IMG/VR virus record: IMGVR_UViG_3300048837_001136
Location: 1 to 35,720 of that record
Direction: 5' to 3' (one strand)
From: a virus
Length of the DNA: 35,720 bases
Shown piece after piece: positions 29,187 through 35,585 of this stretch (position 1 is its first letter; every line of letters starts with the position of its first letter). The notes beneath the pieces were generated by a model. It did no database searches. It saw only the letters and a program-made list of their open reading frames with translations, and was not told the DNA's origin. The position numbers and the translations under genes are program-made.

Positions 29187-30260
29187 TTACTTTCTTGACT
29201 CAGAAACATCAAACTTTGCATACGCTTCGTTAATCACCTTACCTACTCTATAAAAGCGTGCCGTTTTACAAAAGTCATCTAAGTCCTGCGAATTGTTATA
29301 CGTAAGAGAACTTCTTAAACCTCCCAATAAGTTTTGAATAGTGTGTTCAACATCGCCCTTATACGGAATTAACATATTCCTTCCTTCACTAGATCTATAA
29401 TTTCTTAACTCCGATCCATGCTTCTTCATTGCAGTAAATGAGGACATTCCATAAAATTGTACGAACTTTTTTTCACCATTTTCAATAATATCAAGTTCTG
29501 ACTCGGTATGACCGGCAAGCATTCCTCCTAGCATCACCATTTTGGCTCCAGCGGCAAACGCTACTGAAATATCACCATAGTTAACACACCCCCCATCCGA
29601 ACATACATCAAATGTTCCCGAACTGCATTCTAATACCGCAGAAAGCTGCGGTCTGCCTACTCCTGCTACAATTCTGGTAGTGCATGCACTTCCAGAACCT
29701 ATTCCTACCTTAACAATATCTGCACCGTTTTCTACCAAGCTATAGGCTGCACCATAATCTACAACATTTCCGGCCATAATATAAGACTTTGGAAACAGTG
29801 TTCTACACGTTTTAATAAACGATTGAAACTTTTTCATATATCCGTTTGCAACATCTATGTTTATATTAGGATTAGAAACTCCAATTTTCTTAAAGTAATC
29901 GGACATTCTAAGTAGCTCATCGTCGGACATTCCAATTGAATAAAATACTTTGCTATTTTCTTGCTGAAACAAAGATACACACTCTTCAGAGTCATAATCC
30001 ACATGCTTAGTTAAGGCGGTGAATAGTCCCATATGAGAAAGAACTTTAGCCATAGATATTGTTCCTACTCCATCCATATTTGACGCAATTATAGGAGTAC
30101 CAAACAATTCTTTACCGATGCCAGCAATAACCGTATCTATTTTGGTTTGACCTCTGGAGGTTATATCAACACCATTGTCCGAAAATCTCGGAGCAATTCT
30201 TACATCACAAAAATCCAGTTGAATTTCTCCGTTCAACATTAATTTTCTATTTAAATTCAT
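29187..30260 (-). CDS. guaC: GMP reductase
   Basis: It converts GMP to IMP and ammonia with NADPH. The protein has 357 residues (E. coli GuaC 347). The match runs along the whole length: DFCDVRIAPRFS, PIIASNMDGVGTISMAKVL (56-74), NINIDVANGYMKKF, AGNVVDYGAAYSLVENGADI, and VKVGIGSGSACTTRIVAGVG with catalytic Cys193, then SDGGCVNYGD, VMLGGMLAGHTESE and FYGMSSFTAMKKHG. The last block and the lack of CBS domains separate GuaC from IMP dehydrogenase. It overlaps the upstream PTH2-like gene (ATGA). In a phage this would move guanine nucleotides, perhaps from degraded RNA, toward adenine. Confidence 0.93.
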   Translation of the reverse strand: MNLNRKLMLNGEIQLDFCDVRIAPRFSDNGVDITSRGQTKIDTVIAGIGKELFGTPIIASNMDGVGTISMAKVLSHMGLFTALTKHVDYDSEECVSLFQQENSKVFYSIGMSDDELLRMSDYFKKIGVSNPNINIDVANGYMKKFQSFIKTCRTLFPKSYIMAGNVVDYGAAYSLVENGADIVKVGIGSGSACTTRIVAGVGRPQLSAVLECSSGTFDVCSDGGCVNYGDISVAFAAGAKMVMLGGMLAGHTESELDIIENGEKKFVQFYGMSSFTAMKKHGSELRNYRSSEGRNMLIPYKGDVEHTIQNLLGGLRSSLTYNNSQDLDDFCKTARFYRVGKVINEAYAKFDVSESRK

Positions 30261-30655
30261 TGTACAAGTCTCGCATTATTTAAAGTTGATAAAAGTATAT
30301 CCGATGGAGTAGCATCTGGATATTCACGTAGCTGATAAAAATCGTCCCTGCGAACAACTACAGCGACAGCGGTCAGCAATCTACCGAGAGTTTCATAATC
30401 TTCGCAAAAAAATGACACAGGATATTCAGTTTGATTATGTAGCAGGTCATATAATTTACTCATATTACCCGTATTTCCACCGTCTAGTAAAATTAAAGTT
30501 TTATCCGTCGATGCCCACTTTTTTACTAAAGGGTTTGTACTATTTTTGGTAACAAGTTCTACTGCTGCATGGGCTGCTTGAATTCCTTGATGAATTTGCC
30601 TTAAAAAGCCATGAACAAAGACGTAACATACCAATTCTTCGTTATTTGATTGCAT
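30257..30655 (-). CDS. PTH2-like (peptidyl-tRNA hydrolase 2 fold) protein
   Basis: The protein has 132 residues from ATG 30655 (AGGAG ribosome site 8 nt upstream). It starts LVCYVFVHGFLRQIHQGIQA, AHAAVELV (8-35), the 'R-x-x-x-x-G-x-x-A-A-Q/H-x-x-H-A' pattern of PTH2 proteins, followed by VKKWASTDKTLILLDGG, a strand with SFFCEDYE, and GRLLTAVAVVV. The canonical Lys/Asp catalytic set is not clearly complete, so enzymatic activity on peptidyl-tRNA is uncertain. Phages often carry such PTH2-like proteins. It has its own divergent sigma70-like promoter and is coupled to guaC. Confidence 0.6.
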   Translation of the reverse strand: MQSNNEELVCYVFVHGFLRQIHQGIQAAHAAVELVTKNSTNPLVKKWASTDKTLILLDGGNTGNMSKLYDLLHNQTEYPVSFFCEDYETLGRLLTAVAVVVRRDDFYQLREYPDATPSDILLSTLNNARLVQ

Positions 30656-30657
30656 TG

Positions 30658-30686
30658 TTGACTCCTTTATTGTTCTACTATACAAT
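30658..30686 (+). promoter_or_regulatory. Sigma70-like early promoter for the RNA ligase gene
   Basis: TTGACT (30658-30663), 17-bp spacer, TACAAT (30681-30686); transcript start near 30692 and ribosome site AGAGG before ATG 30717. A strong match to consensus in the 61-bp divergent spacer. Confidence 0.72.
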
Positions 30687-30705
30687 ATGCTCAACTTATA
30701 CGCAA
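30677..30705 (-). promoter_or_regulatory. Sigma70-like promoter for the PTH2-guaC pair
   Basis: On the minus strand: TTGCGT (30705-30700), 17-bp spacer, TATAGT (30682-30677). It lies face to face with, and shares bases with, the plus-strand promoter at 30658-30686. The -10 elements overlap, so only one polymerase can bind at a time. Confidence 0.55.
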
Positions 30706-30716
30706 GAGGTATTTTT

Positions 30717-31358
30717 ATGAACACCAAGTCAGCCGAATTAAAATATCCGAGAACAGTCCATGTTCCTTGGAGCATGGGAATGACTTCGGACGATAAAATG
30801 CACAAAGACATGTCATTCTTTGAAGGTAAGGAAGTTTGGGTATCAGAAAAAATGGACGGAGAAAATACATCTATGACAAAGGATGCGTTTTATGCTAGAT
30901 CCTTGGATAGTAAAAATCACCCGAGCCGAAACTATGTTAAAGGAATATGGGGCTCTCTCAAATATAATATTCCAGAGGGTTATAGAATTTGTGGAGAAAA
31001 CTTGTTTGCCAAACATAGTATAAAATATGATTCTTTAAAGTCTTACTTTTTGGTATTCAGTGTTTGGAAATATGATCAATGTCTTTCATATTTGGAAACC
31101 AAGCAATTTGTACAAGATATGAATTTATATATGCCAGAAACGCTATATCTAGGCAAATATGATTACAAAAAGCTACTTACTCTGCACGAGTCTATGGACT
31201 TGCAAAAAAAGGAAGGTTTTGTAGTTCGGACAACTGACAGTTTTGGTTATTCCGAATTTTCATATAATGTGGCAAAGTTTGTAAGAGAGAAGCATGTAAC
31301 AACCGATCAGCATTGGATGAATGCCGAAATAGAACCTAATGGACTACTTGGTATTTAA
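30717..31358 (+). CDS. RNA ligase family protein (ATP-dependent nucleotidyltransferase)
   Basis: The protein has 213 residues from ATG 30717. The covalent AMP site is WVSEKMDGENTSM (41-53) with Lys45 in K-x-D-G. Other ligase motifs follow in order: FYARSLDSKNHPSRNYVKG (Ia region), YRICGENLFAKHSI (III), FLVFSVW (IIIa), GFVVRTTDSFGYSEF (IV) and VAKFVREKH (V). It is shorter than T4 Rnl2 (334 residues), lacking an extra C-terminal domain, and resembles the compact RNA ligases common in large phages. It seals RNA ends, probably after host anticodon-nuclease damage. A 16-bp hairpin with T-run follows the stop codon. Confidence 0.88.
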   Translation: MNTKSAELKYPRTVHVPWSMGMTSDDKMHKDMSFFEGKEVWVSEKMDGENTSMTKDAFYARSLDSKNHPSRNYVKGIWGSLKYNIPEGYRICGENLFAKHSIKYDSLKSYFLVFSVWKYDQCLSYLETKQFVQDMNLYMPETLYLGKYDYKKLLTLHESMDLQKKEGFVVRTTDSFGYSEFSYNVAKFVREKHVTTDQHWMNAEIEPNGLLGI

Positions 31359-32096
31359 CTCAAGAAGAAAGGTAAAAGAAGACGATGATTCTTTTAATGA
31401 AAGATCATCGTCTTCTTTTTTATTTTGCATATTTCGCAATTTATCTATTAATCCTCTGTTTCTTAAAGTTTTAAATACTAAATTTTCTAAAGAAAATTCT
31501 CCTTCTTTAGTCAACCCAGATTTTCTATAATTTGCAAGTTTAGAATTCATTTCTTTAATTTTATCAACCTTTTCTTCGCTTTCATCTTCAAGAATATCAA
31601 TTATTTGTTTAGCCAAATTATCAGCTTTGTTTTTTATTAAAATTTCATTATATTTAAAATTTTCTTTTTTTGTAGGCTTTGTAATCCAGTCATTATCTAA
31701 AAGAGAATACACACCGGAATCACTCACGGTCAATTGTGAGCTGTCCTGAACATATACTTCTACTTCATGACCCCGTATAGTAATATCATGGCGATCATTC
31801 CATAAAGACTTTTTAGCTTTAAAGCAATCATCTGCGTCTATTTTACAATTTTCACAGTCGAGTGAATCAAAATCGACTAAAATATGTAAGTCAATATCTG
31901 AATACTTGGTCCAATTATAGTTGCAATTAGATCCAGTTAAAACAATATCCACTACATCGGTAAATTTATCTATATTTAAATATTCTATAAACTTATCAAC
32001 AATTTTATCCAAATGTATACGAACTTCCGGATCGAGCCTGTTATACTCATTCCAGATTTTTGGATTTAATTCGTCATGATAACTTAATTCTATCAT
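31344..32096 (-). CDS. Nucleotidyltransferase, DNA polymerase beta superfamily
   Basis: The protein has 250 residues. The catalytic box is IVLTGSNCNYNWTKYSDIDL then HILVDF (51-76), with G55-S56 and metal ligands D67 and D69; a third acidic strand is HEVEVYVQD (about 109-117). The C-terminal 90 residues are helical and charged (KADNLAKQIIDILEDESEEK) and end in KEDDDLSLKESSSSFTFLLE, partly dictated by a terminator hairpin in the same DNA. It differs from the nucleotidyltransferase at 923. The ATG-TGA overlap with the upstream 32093 gene suggests they work together. The 3' ends of this gene and RNA ligase overlap by 15 nt. Confidence 0.8.
   Translation of the reverse strand: MIELSYHDELNPKIWNEYNRLDPEVRIHLDKIVDKFIEYLNIDKFTDVVDIVLTGSNCNYNWTKYSDIDLHILVDFDSLDCENCKIDADDCFKAKKSLWNDRHDITIRGHEVEVYVQDSSQLTVSDSGVYSLLDNDWITKPTKKENFKYNEILIKNKADNLAKQIIDILEDESEEKVDKIKEMNSKLANYRKSGLTKEGEFSLENLVFKTLRNRGLIDKLRNMQNKKEDDDLSLKESSSSFTFLLELNTK
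31374..31420 (+). terminator. 16-bp terminator hairpin inside the convergent gene
   Basis: A perfect 16-bp stem (31374-31389 with 31404-31419) has a 14-nt loop and is followed by a T-run, 16 nt after the RNA ligase stop. The same DNA codes for the Asp/Glu/Ser-rich end of the minus-strand nucleotidyltransferase. Confidence 0.85.
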
Positions 32097-33022
32097 CTGA
32101 AAATATCTACTCTTCGTCGTATGTCTTCTGTCATTTTCTCAACATCTCCCCCGTATTTTTTCTTCGCTAGTTGGATTAGTGGATCTATGCTTTCTCTATA
32201 TGGATAGGTATTGGCAACGCCTAATATAGTAGATATGGCCGCAGATACGGTTTTAAACTCTTTTATATATTCGCGATATATAGGGAATTTTGCAACAAAG
32301 TCTTTGTATCTAAAGTCCGGTGGTACATTAAATATGAATAATAAAGAATTGACGAAATTTTTAATGCTAATATCGTCGAGCAATTCAACCTTTTTTCTAT
32401 CCATAGTTTTAGGTTTTACGGTTTTATTTCTATTATTAGAGATAAAACTTTTTACTTCTTCTATAGATAACGCTTTATTTCTATTGGATGCTATCCAATC
32501 CAATCTAGAATTATACACATAAATTGGAATAGAATTCTGTTTTGCCAATCGCATCAATTCGCTTAATACCGAAAAATCTATTCTGCTTAAAGATTGAGCG
32601 GAATCACCTATTAAAATATCAATCTTTTTTATATATGATAAAGCATCATTTATGAAAGGCTCTGCTGCATAGAGACGATCTTCCATTTCGTTCATTTCTG
32701 CATCCGATGAACGCTGTGATGGATCAAAATATGCTACGGGTTTAGATTTAAATCTCTTATTGAACTTGTCGCCGTCTAATGTAAAAAGAACTCCAGATTT
32801 TTTATTTACATGATATCCGCCTACTCTACTGCGAGTCAACGACATAAAATATGGGAGAGTTTTGTTCTGCATCAAAGCTTCTTCGGAACCTAATCCAAGG
32901 GAACTCCCTAATTGAAATTTGTTATTTTTTAATATATACAGTGCAGAATTTAAGCCTCTGTAATAAAATACCGTACTTGTTAGAGCCTCAAGAATGGCTT
33001 GTAATTTGATATTTTTTTGCAT
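32093..33022 (-). CDS. Unknown protein, N-terminus resembles ADP-ribosyltransferase-like folds
   Basis: The protein has 309 residues. The opening FYYRGLNSALYILKNNKFQL (19-38), then YFMSLTRSRVGGYHV (58-72), GVLFTLDGDKFN (77-88) and EMEDRLYAAEPFIN (112-125) recalls 'gate-keeper' type proteins in which Y-x-x-L-x-x-x-x-x-I-L precedes an S-x-T/S-R strand and a later acidic residue, as in DarT-like and other ADP-ribosyltransferases. The similarity is by eye and weak. The next part, YIKKIDILIGDSAQSLSRID then IPIYVYNSR, is alpha/beta; the last 100 residues are helical. The start codon lies at the base of a hairpin that holds a late promoter. Its stop overlaps the nucleotidyltransferase start. Confidence 0.45.
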   Translation of the reverse strand: MQKNIKLQAILEALTSTVFYYRGLNSALYILKNNKFQLGSSLGLGSEEALMQNKTLPYFMSLTRSRVGGYHVNKKSGVLFTLDGDKFNKRFKSKPVAYFDPSQRSSDAEMNEMEDRLYAAEPFINDALSYIKKIDILIGDSAQSLSRIDFSVLSELMRLAKQNSIPIYVYNSRLDWIASNRNKALSIEEVKSFISNNRNKTVKPKTMDRKKVELLDDISIKNFVNSLLFIFNVPPDFRYKDFVAKFPIYREYIKEFKTVSAAISTILGVANTYPYRESIDPLIQLAKKKYGGDVEKMTEDIRRRVDIFR

Positions 33023-33060
33023 AAAAATCCCGTATATAGATTATATATTTATATACGGGA
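33023..33060 (-). terminator. Terminator hairpin at the start of the 33022 gene
   Basis: An 11-bp stem (33028-33038 with 33050-33060) is followed on the minus strand by T5 and directly by the ATG at 33022. It would end transcripts from the AAA ATPase gene. The GGGA of the stem is also the only ribosome-site candidate for the next gene. Confidence 0.65.
33046..33053 (-). promoter_or_regulatory. Late promoter TATAAATA inside the terminator hairpin
   Basis: An exact late octamer on the minus strand covers one arm and part of the loop of the hairpin. A transcript starting about 33040 would miss that arm, so the ribosome site GGGA would be free. Confidence 0.55.
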
Positions 33061-33091
33061 CTTGATATAGAAACAATGCAACAAAACTAGT

Positions 33092-34627
33092 TTAATTTGT
33101 AAACCCGAATGTTTTCTTCTTTTCAATGAACGAAGTAGATAGTTTATTTTCAATTTCCAAATTATAAATATCAGCTAAAGTCATTTTTGAGTTTGCAAGA
33201 TCGCTCGCTTCATGCTCAGATATGCCATGTATTTTTGTAAGTAAAGAGACTTTCTTATCATATTCTAGTGCATCAAATTTGTATTCCAGTAAAAGTCTTC
33301 CTTTACGTAATAGAGCCGGATCAATATTATCAATATCGGTATTGAAAGTGCAAATTATTAATATGTTTAGTGCGTCTCCAATAATACCATCCGAAATGTT
33401 TAATATATTAGCCACCGCACTTACATCGCTTTGTCCCGAATCTCTAGCTCTCAATACAGTTTCAGCATCTTCGATTATGAGAACGTGATTTGCTAAAGAA
33501 TTTCTTACGAAAGTAATGAAAGATGGAGAAGACAATGCGGAAGTCATATGCGGAGGAATTAATACTACTTTCCTTTTCTTTTCCATAGAAATTATGCTTT
33601 TAATATAGGTGGTCTTTCCCGTTCCCGGCTCTCCGTGCAAAAGAACTAGTCCCTTATTCCCATTAATAATATAGTCAGTAACTCTAGCATTTGCTTTCAC
33701 ACAAGAGTCATTGTAGTTGTTCGGGTCAAACGTTGATTGGAACTTACTTGTATCGAACTCCTCTAAATCAAATCCATATTGTGTTTGAGAAACTACGTAA
33801 AACTTATTAGATTCATCCTTTGATTCATCTGATACGTGCAATTTCTTAAATTCTTCGTAAATGACATCTATATATTTTTCGGCCTCTTTTTCATATAAAA
33901 AGACGAATGCGGTAGAGCCGGGCTTATTAACTATTTCAATAACTGGATGATATGTAACGCAGCTTTGGCATTTTAAAACATAAACACCATTTGCGGTTAT
34001 AGTATAATAATCTTTTGAAGGTGAAGGCTCATTTTCGTTAACCAAATCTTCAAAAAATCTAAAACTATAGTCTACAATTTCAGCGTTATGCATGCTGAAT
34101 ATTTCATTCATTTTAGCTTCTAATTGTTCAAAATTGAAATTATTTCTAATTTCAATTAATTTTATATATCCGGGCTCAGAAGTAACGTTATATTTTGAGT
34201 AATAATATGCAGTAGAAATGGTGATGTCGCTTGATGCTTTAATTAAAGATGGGTTTGAATTTTGCATTGAGTTATTTTCCGTTTTTGTTGGTATTATTTT
34301 AATATCTACATTGTCACCATCCGCACATAATGCGGTATTGAGAACAATATTAGTCATTCTAGTTTTATAAGAAACGTTTAGTTTTGGTCTAGCAACTTTA
34401 GTCTTGTCTGGATTAATCATTGTACTCATCTGCTTGGAGCTTTCCCGTGTAGCATAATCAGATTTTGCAGAAGTTGAACTCTTATTCTCGGCTTCATTAT
34501 AGTTCGGAACATGTTTAAATATGTTTAATCTATAGATAGACCTTTGGCGTTTTTTCTTTTTAGTTTTTCGTATAGTGATATCATCTCTTTTGATCAAATC
34601 ATCTAATTCTAATAATAAATTATTCAA
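33092..34627 (-). CDS. AAA+ family ATPase
   Basis: The protein has 511 residues. The C-terminal AAA domain has Walker A HGEPGTGKTTYIKS (331-344), Walker B HVLIIEDAETVL (381-392), sensor 1 Asn429 (ICTFNTDIDNIDPALLRKGR, 425-444) and an arginine close after it (R441/R444). This resembles FtsH/BCS1-type AAA modules. The N-terminal 310 residues are unlike known domains: a very basic start (KTKKKKRQRS, 21-30), a disordered Ser/Thr part, then an alpha/beta region with YYTITANGVYVLKCQSC. The substrate is unknown; this class remodels or unfolds proteins. It follows the unknown gene at 34632 by 4 nt and ends before the terminator. Confidence 0.85.
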   Translation of the reverse strand: MNNLLLELDDLIKRDDITIRKTKKKKRQRSIYRLNIFKHVPNYNEAENKSSTSAKSDYATRESSKQMSTMINPDKTKVARPKLNVSYKTRMTNIVLNTALCADGDNVDIKIIPTKTENNSMQNSNPSLIKASSDITISTAYYYSKYNVTSEPGYIKLIEIRNNFNFEQLEAKMNEIFSMHNAEIVDYSFRFFEDLVNENEPSPSKDYYTITANGVYVLKCQSCVTYHPVIEIVNKPGSTAFVFLYEKEAEKYIDVIYEEFKKLHVSDESKDESNKFYVVSQTQYGFDLEEFDTSKFQSTFDPNNYNDSCVKANARVTDYIINGNKGLVLLHGEPGTGKTTYIKSIISMEKKRKVVLIPPHMTSALSSPSFITFVRNSLANHVLIIEDAETVLRARDSGQSDVSAVANILNISDGIIGDALNILIICTFNTDIDNIDPALLRKGRLLLEYKFDALEYDKKVSLLTKIHGISEHEASDLANSKMTLADIYNLEIENKLSTSFIEKKKTFGFTN

Positions 34628-34631
34628 TATC

Positions 34632-34985
34632 TTACCCCAACGTAAATTTATGTTTTCTAAACTTGTCTAATTCGTTGAGAGTCATATTAGCCAGAAATGC
34701 ATCTATTGTCAATACTTTAAAGGATTTGTTAGCACATATAAAATCTAAAATTATTTGATTATTATAGTATGCTTTAACGAAGAAATTGCTTTGAAAGTGT
34801 CTTTTTCCGTTTTCTATTATATCTTTTTGAATTTCTTGGCGATACTCTACGCGCATATGATCATTTATATCAATTGAATCTTCTAGATTTATAAATTTTC
34901 CAAAATATAAATCTAGAAGAATATAAACATAATCATCTAAAATTGCAGCTACTGCAAATTTCTCTTGATCGCTTAAATTATGCAT
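34632..34985 (-). CDS. Protein of unknown function
   Basis: The protein has 117 residues: helix LSDQEKFAVAAILDDYVYIL, then LDLYFGKFINLEDSID, RVEYRQEIQKDIIENGKR and LDFICANKSFKVLTIDAFLA. No family is recognised. It lies directly before the AAA ATPase (4-nt gap), so it may be an adaptor. It overlaps the upstream gene by 8 nt. A perfect 15-bp inverted repeat (34879-34920) lies within its first third. Confidence 0.55.
   Translation of the reverse strand: MHNLSDQEKFAVAAILDDYVYILLDLYFGKFINLEDSIDINDHMRVEYRQEIQKDIIENGKRHFQSNFFVKAYYNNQIILDFICANKSFKVLTIDAFLANMTLNELDKFRKHKFTLG
34879..34920. repeat. 15-bp perfect inverted repeat within a coding sequence
   Basis: TCTTCTAGATTTATA (34879-34893) pairs with 34906-34920 across a 12-nt loop. 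There is no T-run on either side. Confidence 0.87.
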
Positions 34986-35337
34986 GTTGTGAGTGTAGTA
35001 CTATAAGCGCATCGGGCTCTACATTAGGACTACTTCCACCATCTTCTTGAATATTAAAAAATTTAACTACATTAACTCGGTGAATATAAATATCTCCCTC
35101 TACTTGCTTTTCCAATTCTAATAGATAAGATTTAACTAAGTGTAAAACAAAGTCTTGAGGATTTTTTCGTGCATTAAAAGAATCAAATTTTTCAGTATGT
35201 ATTAATTTAACTTGCACGCCGGTGAGAGGAACTTCATTTATTACTTTAATTCTATCCGCATTTAAAGATAATTCTGCGATATCTTTATCCTCAAATATAA
35301 TTTCTTTCAGCATATTCGCCATTTTAGTTACTATCAT
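34978..35337 (-). CDS. Protein of unknown function
   Basis: The protein has 119 residues. It has LKEIIFEDKDIAELSLNADR, then VINEVPLTGVQVKLIHTEKF, ARKNPQDFVLHLVKSYLLEL and VEPDALIVLHSQHA. The mixture of strands with one long helix is not recognised. It overlaps the genes on both sides (ATGA with 35334; 8 nt with 34985) and belongs to the same operon as the AAA ATPase. A TATAAATA at 35085-35092 reads antisense to this gene and is probably chance. Confidence 0.5.
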   Translation of the reverse strand: MIVTKMANMLKEIIFEDKDIAELSLNADRIKVINEVPLTGVQVKLIHTEKFDSFNARKNPQDFVLHLVKSYLLELEKQVEGDIYIHRVNVVKFFNIQEDGGSSPNVEPDALIVLHSQHA

Positions 35338-35585
35338 TGTAAATCTCCATCAGTGTATATGAAATCTAAAAATATGTCTATAGTATTTGCTATATTGAAT
35401 ATTTCTTTGGAAAAGGCTTCGATGTCTTTTTCTGAAACGTTTATGTAAATATAATAGGCTCCACCTATTTTACCCGAAGTTACCAAGTCTATATTCCAAA
35501 ACGATTTATATTTTTTAATCAATTTCAATATATTATTAGTATTAGAATCATCTATAATAGATATTAAGCATTTAATTTTTTTCAT
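35334..35585 (-). CDS. Small protein of unknown function
   Basis: The protein has 83 residues: a strand KKIKCLISIIDD, helix NNILKLIKKYKSFWN, strands DLVTSGKIGGAYYIYINVSE and helix DIEAFSKEIFNIA. This beta-alpha-beta-beta-alpha order looks like a small ferredoxin-like or ACT-like fold, but there is no family match. It starts within the end of the upstream partial gene (14-nt overlap) and overlaps the next gene by 4 nt. Confidence 0.55.
   Translation of the reverse strand: MKKIKCLISIIDDSNTNNILKLIKKYKSFWNIDLVTSGKIGGAYYIYINVSEKDIEAFSKEIFNIANTIDIFLDFIYTDGDLQ

Noticed and set aside
35085-35092. TATAAATA as a plus-strand late promoter
   Set aside because: It lies within, and antisense to, a minus-strand operon with no plus-strand gene downstream in the window.
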